Assembly: GCA_030610885.1 (NCBI GenBank)
Contig: JAUWQW010000011.1
Span: 1-37,471 of the forward strand
DNA: 37,471 nt
Reading direction: 5' to 3'
Origin: Candidatus Aminicenantota bacterium
GTDB lineage: Bacteria; Acidobacteriota; Aminicenantia; UBA2199
Position numbers and translations under genes: made by a program. Positions 24,839-33,191 of this stretch are shown here, one piece after another. How positions within the stretch are numbered: the stretch's first letter is position 1; each line of letters opens with the position of its first letter. The notes beneath the pieces are model-generated. The model was given only the letters and a program-made list of their open reading frames with translations. It ran no database searches and was not told the origin of the DNA.

Positions 24839-27001
24839 ATGAAAATTAAAATATTTTTAAGTATACTTTTTCTTTTACTTGTTAATTTGAATATAAACTC
24901 AATTGTAGAAAAACCAAGAGTTTATGCGGATAGAACAGAAGTAGATGAGAACATTCTAAGAGCATATGGAAATGTTGAAATAAGATGGGAAGATTACAGG
25001 ATTTTTGCAGATTATTTAGAATATAATGAAAAAACTAAAGAGGTTATAGCTAAGGGTAGAGTGACAATGGCTTCAAAAGAAACTTCAATAAGTGGTGATA
25101 ATTTACGATTTAATATAGAAAAAATGAGCGGAGAAATATTTGATGCATATGGTTTAATGCCTCCTTCTATAAAATACACATCAAAAAAATTGGTTCAAAC
25201 AGATAGAAACACTTTAAAATTTGATAGAATGGAATTTACTTCATGCTCTCAGTTAGTTCCAAGGTGGAAATTAATCTGTAGAAAGGGAAAAATAAAAAAA
25301 GAAAAGTATATAGAGATGAAAAGTGGAGTTCTTAAAATAAAAAACATACCTGTTTTTTATTTTCCATATCTCAGGTACCCAATAAAAGGTCGCTCAACAG
25401 GTTTTTTATTTCCTCAACTTGGACATTCTTCTGAAAAGGGTTTTTTTATAAGCAATGCCTTTTACCTGGATATAAAATCAAATATTGATCTGACACTTTA
25501 TTTAGATCGCTATTCAGATTTAGGAACCGGCATAGCGGGAGAGTTTAGATATTTGTTTGAAAAAATGGGTGGAACATTAAAATATTATAGGCTTATATAT
25601 AATAAAAATATTGAAACCTATGATGAATCAAGACCAGAATCAGGATTTGATTATTATGTAAAAGCAGGACACATTCAATCAATGAAGTTCTTGAATACAA
25701 AAATTGTCTTATCAGTAGATAAACAGAGTGATCCAGGTTTTTTAAGAATATTTAATAATGATTTTGAAAGAGTTTTAAGAGCTAATTTCGCAAGTTCAGT
25801 TTATATTACATCATCAGTTTCCAATCTTAATTTTTCAGTAAGAGCTTCAACACAGGAAACTTTTTACACATTTAATAATACATCTCGTAAAACTGAATAT
25901 TTACCTTCATTAAAAGCCAATTTAAACCAGCAGAAACTCTGGAAAATACCAGGTTATTTTACTATAAACACAGCTTTTGAACGTGTTAAAAGAAGCGGTA
26001 AGAGTTATGAGGAAGAGCCTGTATATACAAGCGATATTTCATCTCAGAGAATAAAGATTATGCCATCATATACTTTAAATTTGTTTAAATTACCCTGGTT
26101 GAGCACAACCATTGATATTAAATCAAATCAAACTATCTATGCAAAGAGTAGAGATTTAGAGACAAAGAAGATCGTAAATAAATCTCTTCATATACAATAC
26201 AATACTGCAAGTGCAAATGTAAAGGGGCCTATTTTTTATAAAATATACAATTTTTCGAATAATAAAATCAAGCACTTAATCGAACCGCAACTGAATATCA
26301 GGTATGTTACAAAATATAATGATGAAGATAGACAAAGGTTGGTAACTGTTGATTATCTGGATTATCCATCTTATTCATATGTTGGTTTTTCTTTAACCTC
26401 AAGACTTTTGTATAAATCAATGTTAGAGAATAAGTCCTCTGTAGAGATATTATCTTTTACAATTGCTCAAAAATTCTATTTTGATCCTGGTGAAGCAAAT
26501 ATGTATAGAAAAATTGAAGGTGAATATCCAAAGTTTTCTGAATTAAGTAATCGTATCAGGTTTAGACCTTCTAAATATTTATCTCTGGATGCTTCAATTG
26601 TATATAATTACTATATTAATAAATTTTCACGTTTGAATGTTAATTTATCCTATAGTAACAAAGAGAGTTTTTTGAATGGATCAATTGGTTTTAGTTCATA
26701 TAAAAATCCATATGTTACAGACCCTAATTATGTATTTAATAGAGATGTTATAAGAGGAAATATTGATTTTAATTTGCCCGGGTTTCCTATAAAATTCACC
26801 TCAGGTTTGGATTATGATATTACTAACAAAGAATTTAAATATGGTTCAGTAATGGCAATTTTTAATTTTCAATGCATTAATATTACAGCTGAGATGAAAG
26901 TATTCTCCTGGGTAGGTAGAACTGAAACTCAATTTAGGTTTGGAGTTACTTTTGGTAATTTAGGTATGGTATCTGATTTTATGGGAGGAAGAGAACGTTA
27001 A
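24839..27001 (+). CDS. lptD: LPS-assembly protein LptD
   Basis: Outer-membrane barrel that inserts lipopolysaccharide into the outer leaflet. A signal peptide (about 1-21) is followed by an OstA/LptA-like beta-jellyroll (about 25-150; VYADRTEVDENILRAYGNVE, then GRVTMASKETSISGDNL) and a long beta-barrel ending in alternating aromatic strands. At 720 residues it is of ordinary length. Only three cysteines are evident (136, 147 and about 679), against the two disulfide pairs of E. coli LptD. There is no Shine-Dalgarno before the ATG. Sugar-modifying genes follow, the first one base after its stop codon, consistent with an envelope polysaccharide operon. Confidence 0.9.
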   Translation: MKIKIFLSILFLLLVNLNINSIVEKPRVYADRTEVDENILRAYGNVEIRWEDYRIFADYLEYNEKTKEVIAKGRVTMASKETSISGDNLRFNIEKMSGEIFDAYGLMPPSIKYTSKKLVQTDRNTLKFDRMEFTSCSQLVPRWKLICRKGKIKKEKYIEMKSGVLKIKNIPVFYFPYLRYPIKGRSTGFLFPQLGHSSEKGFFISNAFYLDIKSNIDLTLYLDRYSDLGTGIAGEFRYLFEKMGGTLKYYRLIYNKNIETYDESRPESGFDYYVKAGHIQSMKFLNTKIVLSVDKQSDPGFLRIFNNDFERVLRANFASSVYITSSVSNLNFSVRASTQETFYTFNNTSRKTEYLPSLKANLNQQKLWKIPGYFTINTAFERVKRSGKSYEEEPVYTSDISSQRIKIMPSYTLNLFKLPWLSTTIDIKSNQTIYAKSRDLETKKIVNKSLHIQYNTASANVKGPIFYKIYNFSNNKIKHLIEPQLNIRYVTKYNDEDRQRLVTVDYLDYPSYSYVGFSLTSRLLYKSMLENKSSVEILSFTIAQKFYFDPGEANMYRKIEGEYPKFSELSNRIRFRPSKYLSLDASIVYNYYINKFSRLNVNLSYSNKESFLNGSIGFSSYKNPYVTDPNYVFNRDVIRGNIDFNLPGFPIKFTSGLDYDITNKEFKYGSVMAIFNFQCINITAEMKVFSWVGRTETQFRFGVTFGNLGMVSDFMGGRER

Positions 27002-27002
27002 A

Positions 27003-27935
27003 ATGAATAAAATATTAATAACAGGCTGCTCTGGTTTTCTTGCATCTTATCTAATAAAGATTTTTAAAGAACAAGATGACAATGAGATTTATGGGATTAC
27101 TGAAATTCCTGATTTTGTTTCAAATGAATTTAAGGTGTTCAATATTGATATAAGAGAAAGAGAAAATGTATTAAAGATTATTGAAGAAATAAGACCTGAT
27201 ATTATATTTCATCTTGCAGCAATAACAAATGTTGGTTTTTCATGGAAAAATCAAAAATTAACCTATGAAGTGAATTTTATTGGAAGTTTAAATATACTTG
27301 AGGCAGTAGAAAAATTTTCCTCTTCTGCAAGATTAGTTTTAATGAGTTCTGCTGAGCTTTATGGGAAAAATCAAGGACCAGTAAATGAGAATTCGGAAGT
27401 TTCTATACAAAATCCATATTCTTTATCAAAATATTCAATGGAATTATTGGGAGATATTTTTGTGTTATCAAAAAACCTCAACATTATAAAAATAAGATCT
27501 TTTAATTTTACAGGTTCTGGTCAGGATAAAAAATTTGTATGTTCTGATTTTGCATATCAAATCGCTCAAATCGAAAAAGGGGAAAAAGATCCTGTTATAA
27601 AGGTTGGAAATCTCTCTGTAAAAAGAGATTTTTCTGATGTAAGGGATATAGCGAGATATCTTAGTGTAATTAGCAAAAAAGGTGAAACAGGTAAGGTATA
27701 TAATTTGTGTTCCGGTCATTCTTATTCTATAGAAGAGATACTTGAGATTTTACTCGAATTTTCAGTAAAGAAGATCAAGATTATTGTTGATAAAAATAAG
27801 TTCAGACCCTCTGATATTCCAGTTCTTTCAGCTGATTGCACATTATTAAGAGAAAAATTTGATTTATACCCTGATATTAGAATAGAAGAAACTCTTCTTG
27901 ATCTTTTAAATTATTGGAGAAGGAGTGGAACCTGA
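27003..27935 (+). CDS. NDP-sugar 4-reductase/epimerase (extended SDR)
   Basis: Cytoplasmic short-chain dehydrogenase of 310 residues acting on nucleotide sugars. It has the Rossmann motif GCSGFLASYL (8-17), the diagnostic HLAAITNVGFSW, catalytic Tyr139 and Lys143 in NPYSLSK, and a C-terminal substrate part typical of GDP-4-keto-6-deoxy-mannose reductases and related epimerases (RDFSDVRDIARY). The exact sugar is not decidable. Its ATG is one base past the lptD stop, with a GGAGG some distance upstream inside lptD. Its own stop codon (TGA 27933-27935) lies within a relic of the dispersed repeat, so the last residues (SGT) are probably repeat-derived. Confidence 0.82.
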   Translation: MNKILITGCSGFLASYLIKIFKEQDDNEIYGITEIPDFVSNEFKVFNIDIRERENVLKIIEEIRPDIIFHLAAITNVGFSWKNQKLTYEVNFIGSLNILEAVEKFSSSARLVLMSSAELYGKNQGPVNENSEVSIQNPYSLSKYSMELLGDIFVLSKNLNIIKIRSFNFTGSGQDKKFVCSDFAYQIAQIEKGEKDPVIKVGNLSVKRDFSDVRDIARYLSVISKKGETGKVYNLCSGHSYSIEEILEILLEFSVKKIKIIVDKNKFRPSDIPVLSADCTLLREKFDLYPDIRIEETLLDLLNYWRRSGT

Positions 27936-29037
27936 CCCCTTAAGAATTCATATTGTAACAGATAAATTTAATACAGGTGGGGGTATTGAACATATTTATC
28001 AGATTTCAAAAGGTATAAAAAATGTAAATTTTGGAATATTTGCAGAAAATGGCAATGCAAAAGATAAATTTAAGGGCTTGGATAATATAAAAGTTTATGA
28101 TAAGGGATTTAGCCCTGAATATGTACTTGAAAAAAGACCTGATATAGTTCATATCCATCATTTAAGACCATTGCTCTCTTTTTTTAAAAATCCTTTTGCA
28201 AAATATAACATTCCAATCATCTTTACTGCTCATGGGTTACACATCCATAAGTATGAATTTTCAAAAAGTCTGGAAAAAAGGCTTAAATATTTTTTAAGGT
28301 TTAATCTTGAAAAGAATGTTTTAAAAAAGATAGATAGAGTAATTGCAGTTTCAAAAGAGGATACTATATTTCTTCAGAATAAGTACAAATTGAAAAATGT
28401 TACTTATTTGACAAATGGAATTGATTTTTCAAGAATTAATATTTCCAATAAATCTAAGATTGATTTAAGAAAAGATATGAATCTTTGTGTGGACCATTTT
28501 TTATTTGTAACAGTTGCAAGATTTGATTTTCAAAAGGGATATGATGTTTTGATCAGAGCAATATATCTTTTGAAAGATTTTATTAAAAATAGAAAAGTTA
28601 AGTTTATTTTTGTTGGAAAAGGTGATAAATTTGAAGAAATGAAGAAATTATCAGAAAAATTGTCAGTTTCCGAATATATCTATTTCTTTGGAGAGAGAAA
28701 AGATGTTTATAATATAATAAAATGCAGTGATTGCTTTATTCTACCTTCAAGATGGGAGGGTCTGCCAATTGTTTTAATAGAGACCGGGTTTTTAAAGGTG
28801 CCAGTAATTGCATCAAATACTTATGGTAATAGAGAGATTATAAGAAAAAAAAATGGATTTCTCTTTAAAAATCAAAACATAGAAGATCTAAGTGAAAATA
28901 TCAAAAAAATCATTGAACATAAGAATTGTTTGGATGAATATTCAGAAAATTTATTCCAGGAAGTAAAAAAAAATTATAGCATTGAAAATATGATTTCAGG
29001 AATTAAACAGATATATTTTTCTTATAAAAAGTATTAA
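27925..29037 (+). CDS. GT4-family glycosyltransferase
   Basis: Retaining GT-B glycosyltransferase of 370 residues. The N-terminal part begins at RIHIVTDKFNTGGGIEHIYQ, and the donor domain contains the E-x7-E pair in RWEGLPIVLIETG. It probably adds a sugar to a lipid-linked glycan or to LPS. The start is GTG at 27925 with GGAGAAGG just upstream, overlapping the reductase by 11 bases. The first residues (EPDPL) are encoded by the GAACCTGACCCCTTA repeat relic, so they are an addition to the normal protein start. The upstream lptD and reductase point to envelope glycan synthesis. Confidence 0.85.
   Translation: MEPDPLRIHIVTDKFNTGGGIEHIYQISKGIKNVNFGIFAENGNAKDKFKGLDNIKVYDKGFSPEYVLEKRPDIVHIHHLRPLLSFFKNPFAKYNIPIIFTAHGLHIHKYEFSKSLEKRLKYFLRFNLEKNVLKKIDRVIAVSKEDTIFLQNKYKLKNVTYLTNGIDFSRINISNKSKIDLRKDMNLCVDHFLFVTVARFDFQKGYDVLIRAIYLLKDFIKNRKVKFIFVGKGDKFEEMKKLSEKLSVSEYIYFFGERKDVYNIIKCSDCFILPSRWEGLPIVLIETGFLKVPVIASNTYGNREIIRKKNGFLFKNQNIEDLSENIKKIIEHKNCLDEYSENLFQEVKKNYSIENMISGIKQIYFSYKKY
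27929..27943 (+). repeat. Relic of the dispersed repeat arm inside a gene junction
   Basis: AACCTGACCCCTTAA matches the end of the right arm of the inverted repeat at 24753-24780. It contains the TGA of the upstream gene and codons 2-7 of the downstream gene. Confidence 0.65.
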
Positions 29038-29053
29038 ACCCAAGAGCTCAGAA

Positions 29054-30730
29054 TTAGTAAAGCCCTATATTTTTTAAGTATATTGTTCCCTGTGTTCCTG
29101 AAAATGCGTTTGCATTATTTATTGAAAAGAATATTGAGCTTATATTATTGAGTTCAGGTGCTGCTTTATTTCCAAAAATCACATAGAATTTTTTAAATGG
29201 GATTCGGATTTTTTTCCACTCTTTATCAGAAAGAAATGAGTGCCTATACCATGTTTCAGAGCTCTTTGTTTTGATTCTGAACTCAATCCAGAATCTCATT
29301 TTCTTATTTGATCTGGTTTCAAATAGGAATCCTTTAAATCTTGAAAAATCGAGTCTATTTCTATTTGATATTACAGACCAGAAATCTTTTTTTTCTCTTT
29401 CTTTTTGTAAATTAAATTTAAAGGTTGTAATTAGTTCATCTTCTGTGTTTCTATTGTAAGCGACGTCACCTGTCGAAAATTCATTGTTTTCTGCTTTAAA
29501 GAATCCCTCTCTATAAACCAATGATTTTTTTAAATTAGTTTCAATCTTTTCTTGAAACCTTTTTCTATATCCAACAAAGAATGGATTTGTGAAGATCCAT
29601 GGAATTTTATTAAATTTATTATTAGTTACAAATATTTCTGATCTATAAACACCTGGTTTTTCAACAGGGATTTCTAATCTATGTTTTAAGTTGTTCTGAA
29701 TTTTTTTATATATTTTCCCATCTCTTTTTACAATTATATTTGTTTCAAAATTAAATGGCAATTTAATGATCATTTTACCATGTATTGAGTTTGTACTGCT
29801 TCCCATTTCAATTCTTTCTCTATTTGAAGTTATAAAATATGTTTCAAATCCATTTGCAGGAGCAATCGATTCTATAACATTGAAAAAAGCTCCTCTTTTT
29901 AAAGAAGATATGATTATTGATGCTGATTTGTATGGGTCTTTTTCTATTTCTTTGTCTATTTTTACATAAATGTTAAAGATCTTAAACATTGCTTTATAGG
30001 ATGGAAAATTAAGTTGGAAATTTTTGGATATTGGTAATTTAGCATGGCAATCAAGTGCATAAATACCATAATATTTTCCTGTTGAACACAGGGAATCAAG
30101 TTTCCTGATGTTTTCTTCTGGGTATTGGATTGTTTTCATAAGTGCATAACTTGAATTAAATGTATATTGAAGCGGAAATAAAAGTAAATTAAGGATGCTT
30201 GTTTTTCTTGCACTACTGTAAGAGTTTAAAACCTCAATCCCTGTAAAGTCTTTAATATCCCAGTCTGTCCATGGTATTTTATCGTCAAATGGATGAGAGA
30301 TAAAACATACGCCATCATCATCTATAACTTCGTTTATGGATTGCTGTGGTTCCGGGGGGAAGATATATTCCGGTATTTTGTATCCTATTGCAGCTAAATG
30401 TCCTGAGTTAAGTGAAAATTCAGAGCCTCCAATAAGAAGTACATTATTTAACCAGGAAGTGGATTTTGAGGATTTAATATTTGGTTCTCCATGATCTGTT
30501 AATATTACAAAATCGAGTTTTAGCTGAGAAGCAGCTTTTGTTATATCATCTATAGTACCTTTTCCATCAGAAAAGATTGAATGCATGTGATAAGTGCCTT
30601 TTTTATAAAATGATTGTAAGGGGTTAATGTTTATCTCTTTGTGATATAGGAAAATGGGAAAAATTGTAAGAATTGTTATAATTATCAAACAGATAAAGAT
30701 ATATTTTATTATTTTTTTATATTTTTTCAT
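29054..30730 (-). CDS. Membrane-anchored PHP-domain metallohydrolase (CehA/McbA-like)
   Basis: A 558-residue protein. A single hydrophobic segment (about 8-29) would anchor it with the bulk outside the cytoplasm. A PHP metal domain follows: His48 and His50 in YHMHSIFSDG, Asp79/His80 in ILTDHGEPN, a Glu in GGSEFSLNSGH, and His in CFISHPFD. The remaining 300 residues are beta-rich, with a final segment (ATFKFNLQ... to IYLKNIGLY) resembling a carbohydrate-binding jelly-roll. PHP enzymes hydrolyse phosphoesters or related bonds; an exported member may act on phosphorylated glycans or lipids, which is inference. AGAGG precedes the ATG. It converges on the glycosyltransferase gene across 16 bases. 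Confidence 0.75.
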   Translation of the reverse strand: MKKYKKIIKYIFICLIIITILTIFPIFLYHKEININPLQSFYKKGTYHMHSIFSDGKGTIDDITKAASQLKLDFVILTDHGEPNIKSSKSTSWLNNVLLIGGSEFSLNSGHLAAIGYKIPEYIFPPEPQQSINEVIDDDGVCFISHPFDDKIPWTDWDIKDFTGIEVLNSYSSARKTSILNLLLFPLQYTFNSSYALMKTIQYPEENIRKLDSLCSTGKYYGIYALDCHAKLPISKNFQLNFPSYKAMFKIFNIYVKIDKEIEKDPYKSASIIISSLKRGAFFNVIESIAPANGFETYFITSNRERIEMGSSTNSIHGKMIIKLPFNFETNIIVKRDGKIYKKIQNNLKHRLEIPVEKPGVYRSEIFVTNNKFNKIPWIFTNPFFVGYRKRFQEKIETNLKKSLVYREGFFKAENNEFSTGDVAYNRNTEDELITTFKFNLQKEREKKDFWSVISNRNRLDFSRFKGFLFETRSNKKMRFWIEFRIKTKSSETWYRHSFLSDKEWKKIRIPFKKFYVIFGNKAAPELNNISSIFFSINNANAFSGTQGTIYLKNIGLY

Positions 30731-30756
30731 TTTTTGTTTCCTCTTAAAAATGTTAC

Positions 30757-30785
30757 ATTATAACAATACATAGCAAAAAAGACAA
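30757..30785 (-). promoter_or_regulatory. Promoter of the PHP-domain gene
   Basis: Minus strand: TTGTCT (30785-30780), 17-base spacer, TATAAT (30762-30757); transcription from about 30750. Confidence 0.65.
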
Positions 30786-30804
30786 GAATTATATCTTGTG
30801 TTTA

Positions 30805-30833
30805 TTGACATAATTTTAGTAATTTTTTATTAT
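30805..30833 (+). promoter_or_regulatory. Promoter of the flavin reductase-CDF operon
   Basis: TTGACA (30805-30810), 17-base spacer, TATTAT (30828-30833). Transcription from about 30840; AAAGGAGG lies in the leader before the ATG at 30864. Together with the PHP promoter it forms a compact divergent control region. Confidence 0.7.
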
Positions 30834-30863
30834 ATAACAAATGATTAGAAAAGGAGGAATCTA

Positions 30864-32228
30864 ATGAAGAAATATGATGTGATTATAATTGGTGGTGGAC
30901 CTTCAGCAATAATATCTGGTGTCACTGGTATCAAACAAAGCAAGGGTAAAAGTTTTTTAATGATCAAAGAAGATGAAAAAGGCTTGGTCCCCTGTGGAAT
31001 ACCTTACATATTTTATGATCTTGGGGATGTATCAAAAAATGAAATGGGGCCAAAGCCCTTTGTGAATGCTGGTGGCGAAGTTTTGATTGACCATGTTAAT
31101 AATGTAGATACGAAAAACAAAAAGATAGAAACTGATAAAGGTGACACTTATGAATATGAGAAACTTGTATTTGCAACCGGTTCTGTTCCAATTGAACCAA
31201 AATTTATACAGGGATATGATCTCGAGGGTGTAGAGTATATTAAAAAGAGATATGACTATATTAAGGATTTAAAAGTTAAAACTGATAATGCTAAAAAGAT
31301 TATCATAATTGGTGGTGGGTTTATTGGTTGTGAATTTGCTGACCAGTTAGTAAAATTCAAAGATAAAGAAATATCCATTGTTGAAATGCAAGAACACTGT
31401 TTATACCAGGCTTTTTCACCTGATATTGCACAACAAACGGATGAAGTCCTGGAACATGCTGGTATTAAAGTATATACAAATTCAAAAGTTAAAAAGATTA
31501 TTGGTAAAAATGGAAAAGCAACTGGAGTAGAACTTGATAATGGTTCAATTTTTGATGCAGATCTTGTAATATGCTCAATAGGATATATACCAAATACAAA
31601 ACTTGCTAAAGAATCAGGAATTAATATTAATAAAAATGGCGCTATTGCTGTTGATAATTATCTAAGAACAAGTGAAAAGGATGTTTTTGCTGTAGGTGAT
31701 TGTGCTGGAACAATAGGTTTTATAACTGGTAGGACTGATAATGTTATGCTAGCTTCAACTGCAACAGCAGAAGCAAGAGTTCTTGGATATAACCTGTTTA
31801 ATATAAAACTTTTAAGAAATTTTGGTGGAGTATTATCAGTTTTTTCAACTGAATTAAATGGAAAAGCCTTTGCCTCAACTGGAGCTATTGAACAAACTGC
31901 TAAACAAGCAAATATATCTTATGTGGTCGGAGAATTTCAAGCTGTTGACCGTCATCCAGCAGCCATAAAAGATAGCTCAAAACTTTTTGTAAGACTAATT
32001 GTTTCACCAGGAGATGGATCAATTATAGGAGGAGAATTGGTTGGCGGTAAATCAATTGGAGAAATGATCAATATAATCAGTCTGGCTATTCAAAAATCTG
32101 TAACAGTGTATGAACTTATATCCTTTCAGGTTGGTACTCATCCTCTACTTACAACATCACCTACACAATATGTATTAATAAAAGCAGCAGAGAATGCTAT
32201 TGCAAATATAGAAACAAGCAGGAACTAA
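30864..32228 (+). CDS. FAD-dependent pyridine nucleotide-disulfide oxidoreductase (CoA-disulfide/persulfide reductase or NADH oxidase type)
   Basis: Flavoprotein of 454 residues. FAD motif IIIGGGPSAIISG (7-19); a single redox Cys44 in LVPCGIPYI at the place used by CoA-disulfide reductases, NADH oxidases and NADH-dependent persulfide reductases; an NAD(P)H fold at IIIIGGGFIGCEFA; a second FAD motif, VFAVGDCAG; and the C-terminal dimer domain with HPAAIKD and GTHPLLT. No rhodanese domain is attached. It likely reduces low-molecular-weight disulfides, persulfides or oxygen in the cytoplasm. The CDF exporter follows by 19 bases in the same transcript, hinting at combined thiol and metal stress. 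Confidence 0.82.
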   Translation: MKKYDVIIIGGGPSAIISGVTGIKQSKGKSFLMIKEDEKGLVPCGIPYIFYDLGDVSKNEMGPKPFVNAGGEVLIDHVNNVDTKNKKIETDKGDTYEYEKLVFATGSVPIEPKFIQGYDLEGVEYIKKRYDYIKDLKVKTDNAKKIIIIGGGFIGCEFADQLVKFKDKEISIVEMQEHCLYQAFSPDIAQQTDEVLEHAGIKVYTNSKVKKIIGKNGKATGVELDNGSIFDADLVICSIGYIPNTKLAKESGININKNGAIAVDNYLRTSEKDVFAVGDCAGTIGFITGRTDNVMLASTATAEARVLGYNLFNIKLLRNFGGVLSVFSTELNGKAFASTGAIEQTAKQANISYVVGEFQAVDRHPAAIKDSSKLFVRLIVSPGDGSIIGGELVGGKSIGEMINIISLAIQKSVTVYELISFQVGTHPLLTTSPTQYVLIKAAENAIANIETSRN

Positions 32229-32247
32229 AAAAATCATATCATATTAA

Positions 32248-33120
32248 ATGAGTCATAATATTGCTCAAATCAAGAGAGTTACATGGGTCGGTATCGTTGT
32301 TAATTTAGGTCTGGTAATTGTAAAATTCATTGTTGGGTTTTTGGGTGCCAGTCAGGCAGTTATTGCAGATGCTGTTCACAGCTTGTCTGATATGTTTACT
32401 GATTTTGCGGTTATTTTAGGGGTAAAATTTTGGTCTGCTCCACCTGATGAAGATCATCCTTATGGGCATCAAAGGATTGAAGCATTAATCACTATTGTAA
32501 TTGGTCTTGCCATTGCAATTGTTGCGCTTGGCTTAGCATATAAATCTCTTTTTACCATAAGTGCAATTAATATAAAACAAACAGGCTGGATAGCTATTTT
32601 AGGTCCAGCTCTTTCTATTGTATTTAAAGAAATTATGTATCGTTGGACTATAATTGTTGGTAAGCAGGCAAAATCTAAAGCAGTTATTGCAAATGCATGG
32701 CATCATCGATCAGATGCTTTAAGCTCAGTACCTGTATTGATAGCTGTTGCAGCATCTGCACTTAATCCGAACTGGGCTTTTATAGACCGCATTGGTGCAT
32801 TTATAGTATCGATTTTTATTTTAAAAGTTTCATGGGATATAATTAGCCCATCAATATCAGAGCTCGCTGATCGCGGAGCTTCAATAAAAGATCGTGAATT
32901 TATAAAGAAGATAGCAATCGGTGTAAATGGGGTAAAAGATGTGCATGCCATACGCACACGTAAATTTGGTGAAAATTTATATGTAGATCTTCATATTTTA
33001 GTTGATCCAGAAATCTCTGTTCGTTCAGGACATAATATTTCTGAACAAGTTAAAAAAGAGCTACTTATAAATGGTCCAGAAATATTAGATGTTGTTGTGC
33101 ATCTAGAACCATTTAATTGA
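32248..33120 (+). CDS. Cation diffusion facilitator metal exporter
   Basis: Inner-membrane proton-coupled exporter of Zn2+, Fe2+ or similar ions. Its 290 residues give about six membrane helices, with the metal sites ADAVHSLSDMFTD (40-52) and ANAWHHRSDALSS in helices II and V, the inter-site DEDHPYGHQRIEAL, and a cytoplasmic ferredoxin-like C-terminal domain (VKDVHAIRTRKFGENLYVDLHILVDP). The His/Asp pattern is like FieF/MamM, but the metal is not certain. No Shine-Dalgarno is visible, so it probably depends on the upstream flavoprotein gene. Confidence 0.9.
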   Translation: MSHNIAQIKRVTWVGIVVNLGLVIVKFIVGFLGASQAVIADAVHSLSDMFTDFAVILGVKFWSAPPDEDHPYGHQRIEALITIVIGLAIAIVALGLAYKSLFTISAINIKQTGWIAILGPALSIVFKEIMYRWTIIVGKQAKSKAVIANAWHHRSDALSSVPVLIAVAASALNPNWAFIDRIGAFIVSIFILKVSWDIISPSISELADRGASIKDREFIKKIAIGVNGVKDVHAIRTRKFGENLYVDLHILVDPEISVRSGHNISEQVKKELLINGPEILDVVVHLEPFN

Positions 33121-33151
33121 GTTATCAAAAATGAATAATGGAGTAGGGTAT

Positions 33152-33180
33152 TGTCTAATGTTGAGATCTGTACCCAAACC
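33152..33180 (+). repeat. Dispersed repeat, left copy bracketing the 3' island
   Basis: 29 bases beginning TGTCTAATGTTGAGATCTG, 26/29 identical to 37315-37343 in the same orientation. Both also share about 20 bases with the right arm of the inverted repeat at 24753-24780. It lies between the converging CDF and permease genes. Confidence 0.8.
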
Positions 33181-33191
33181 TTTTCTCTTTA

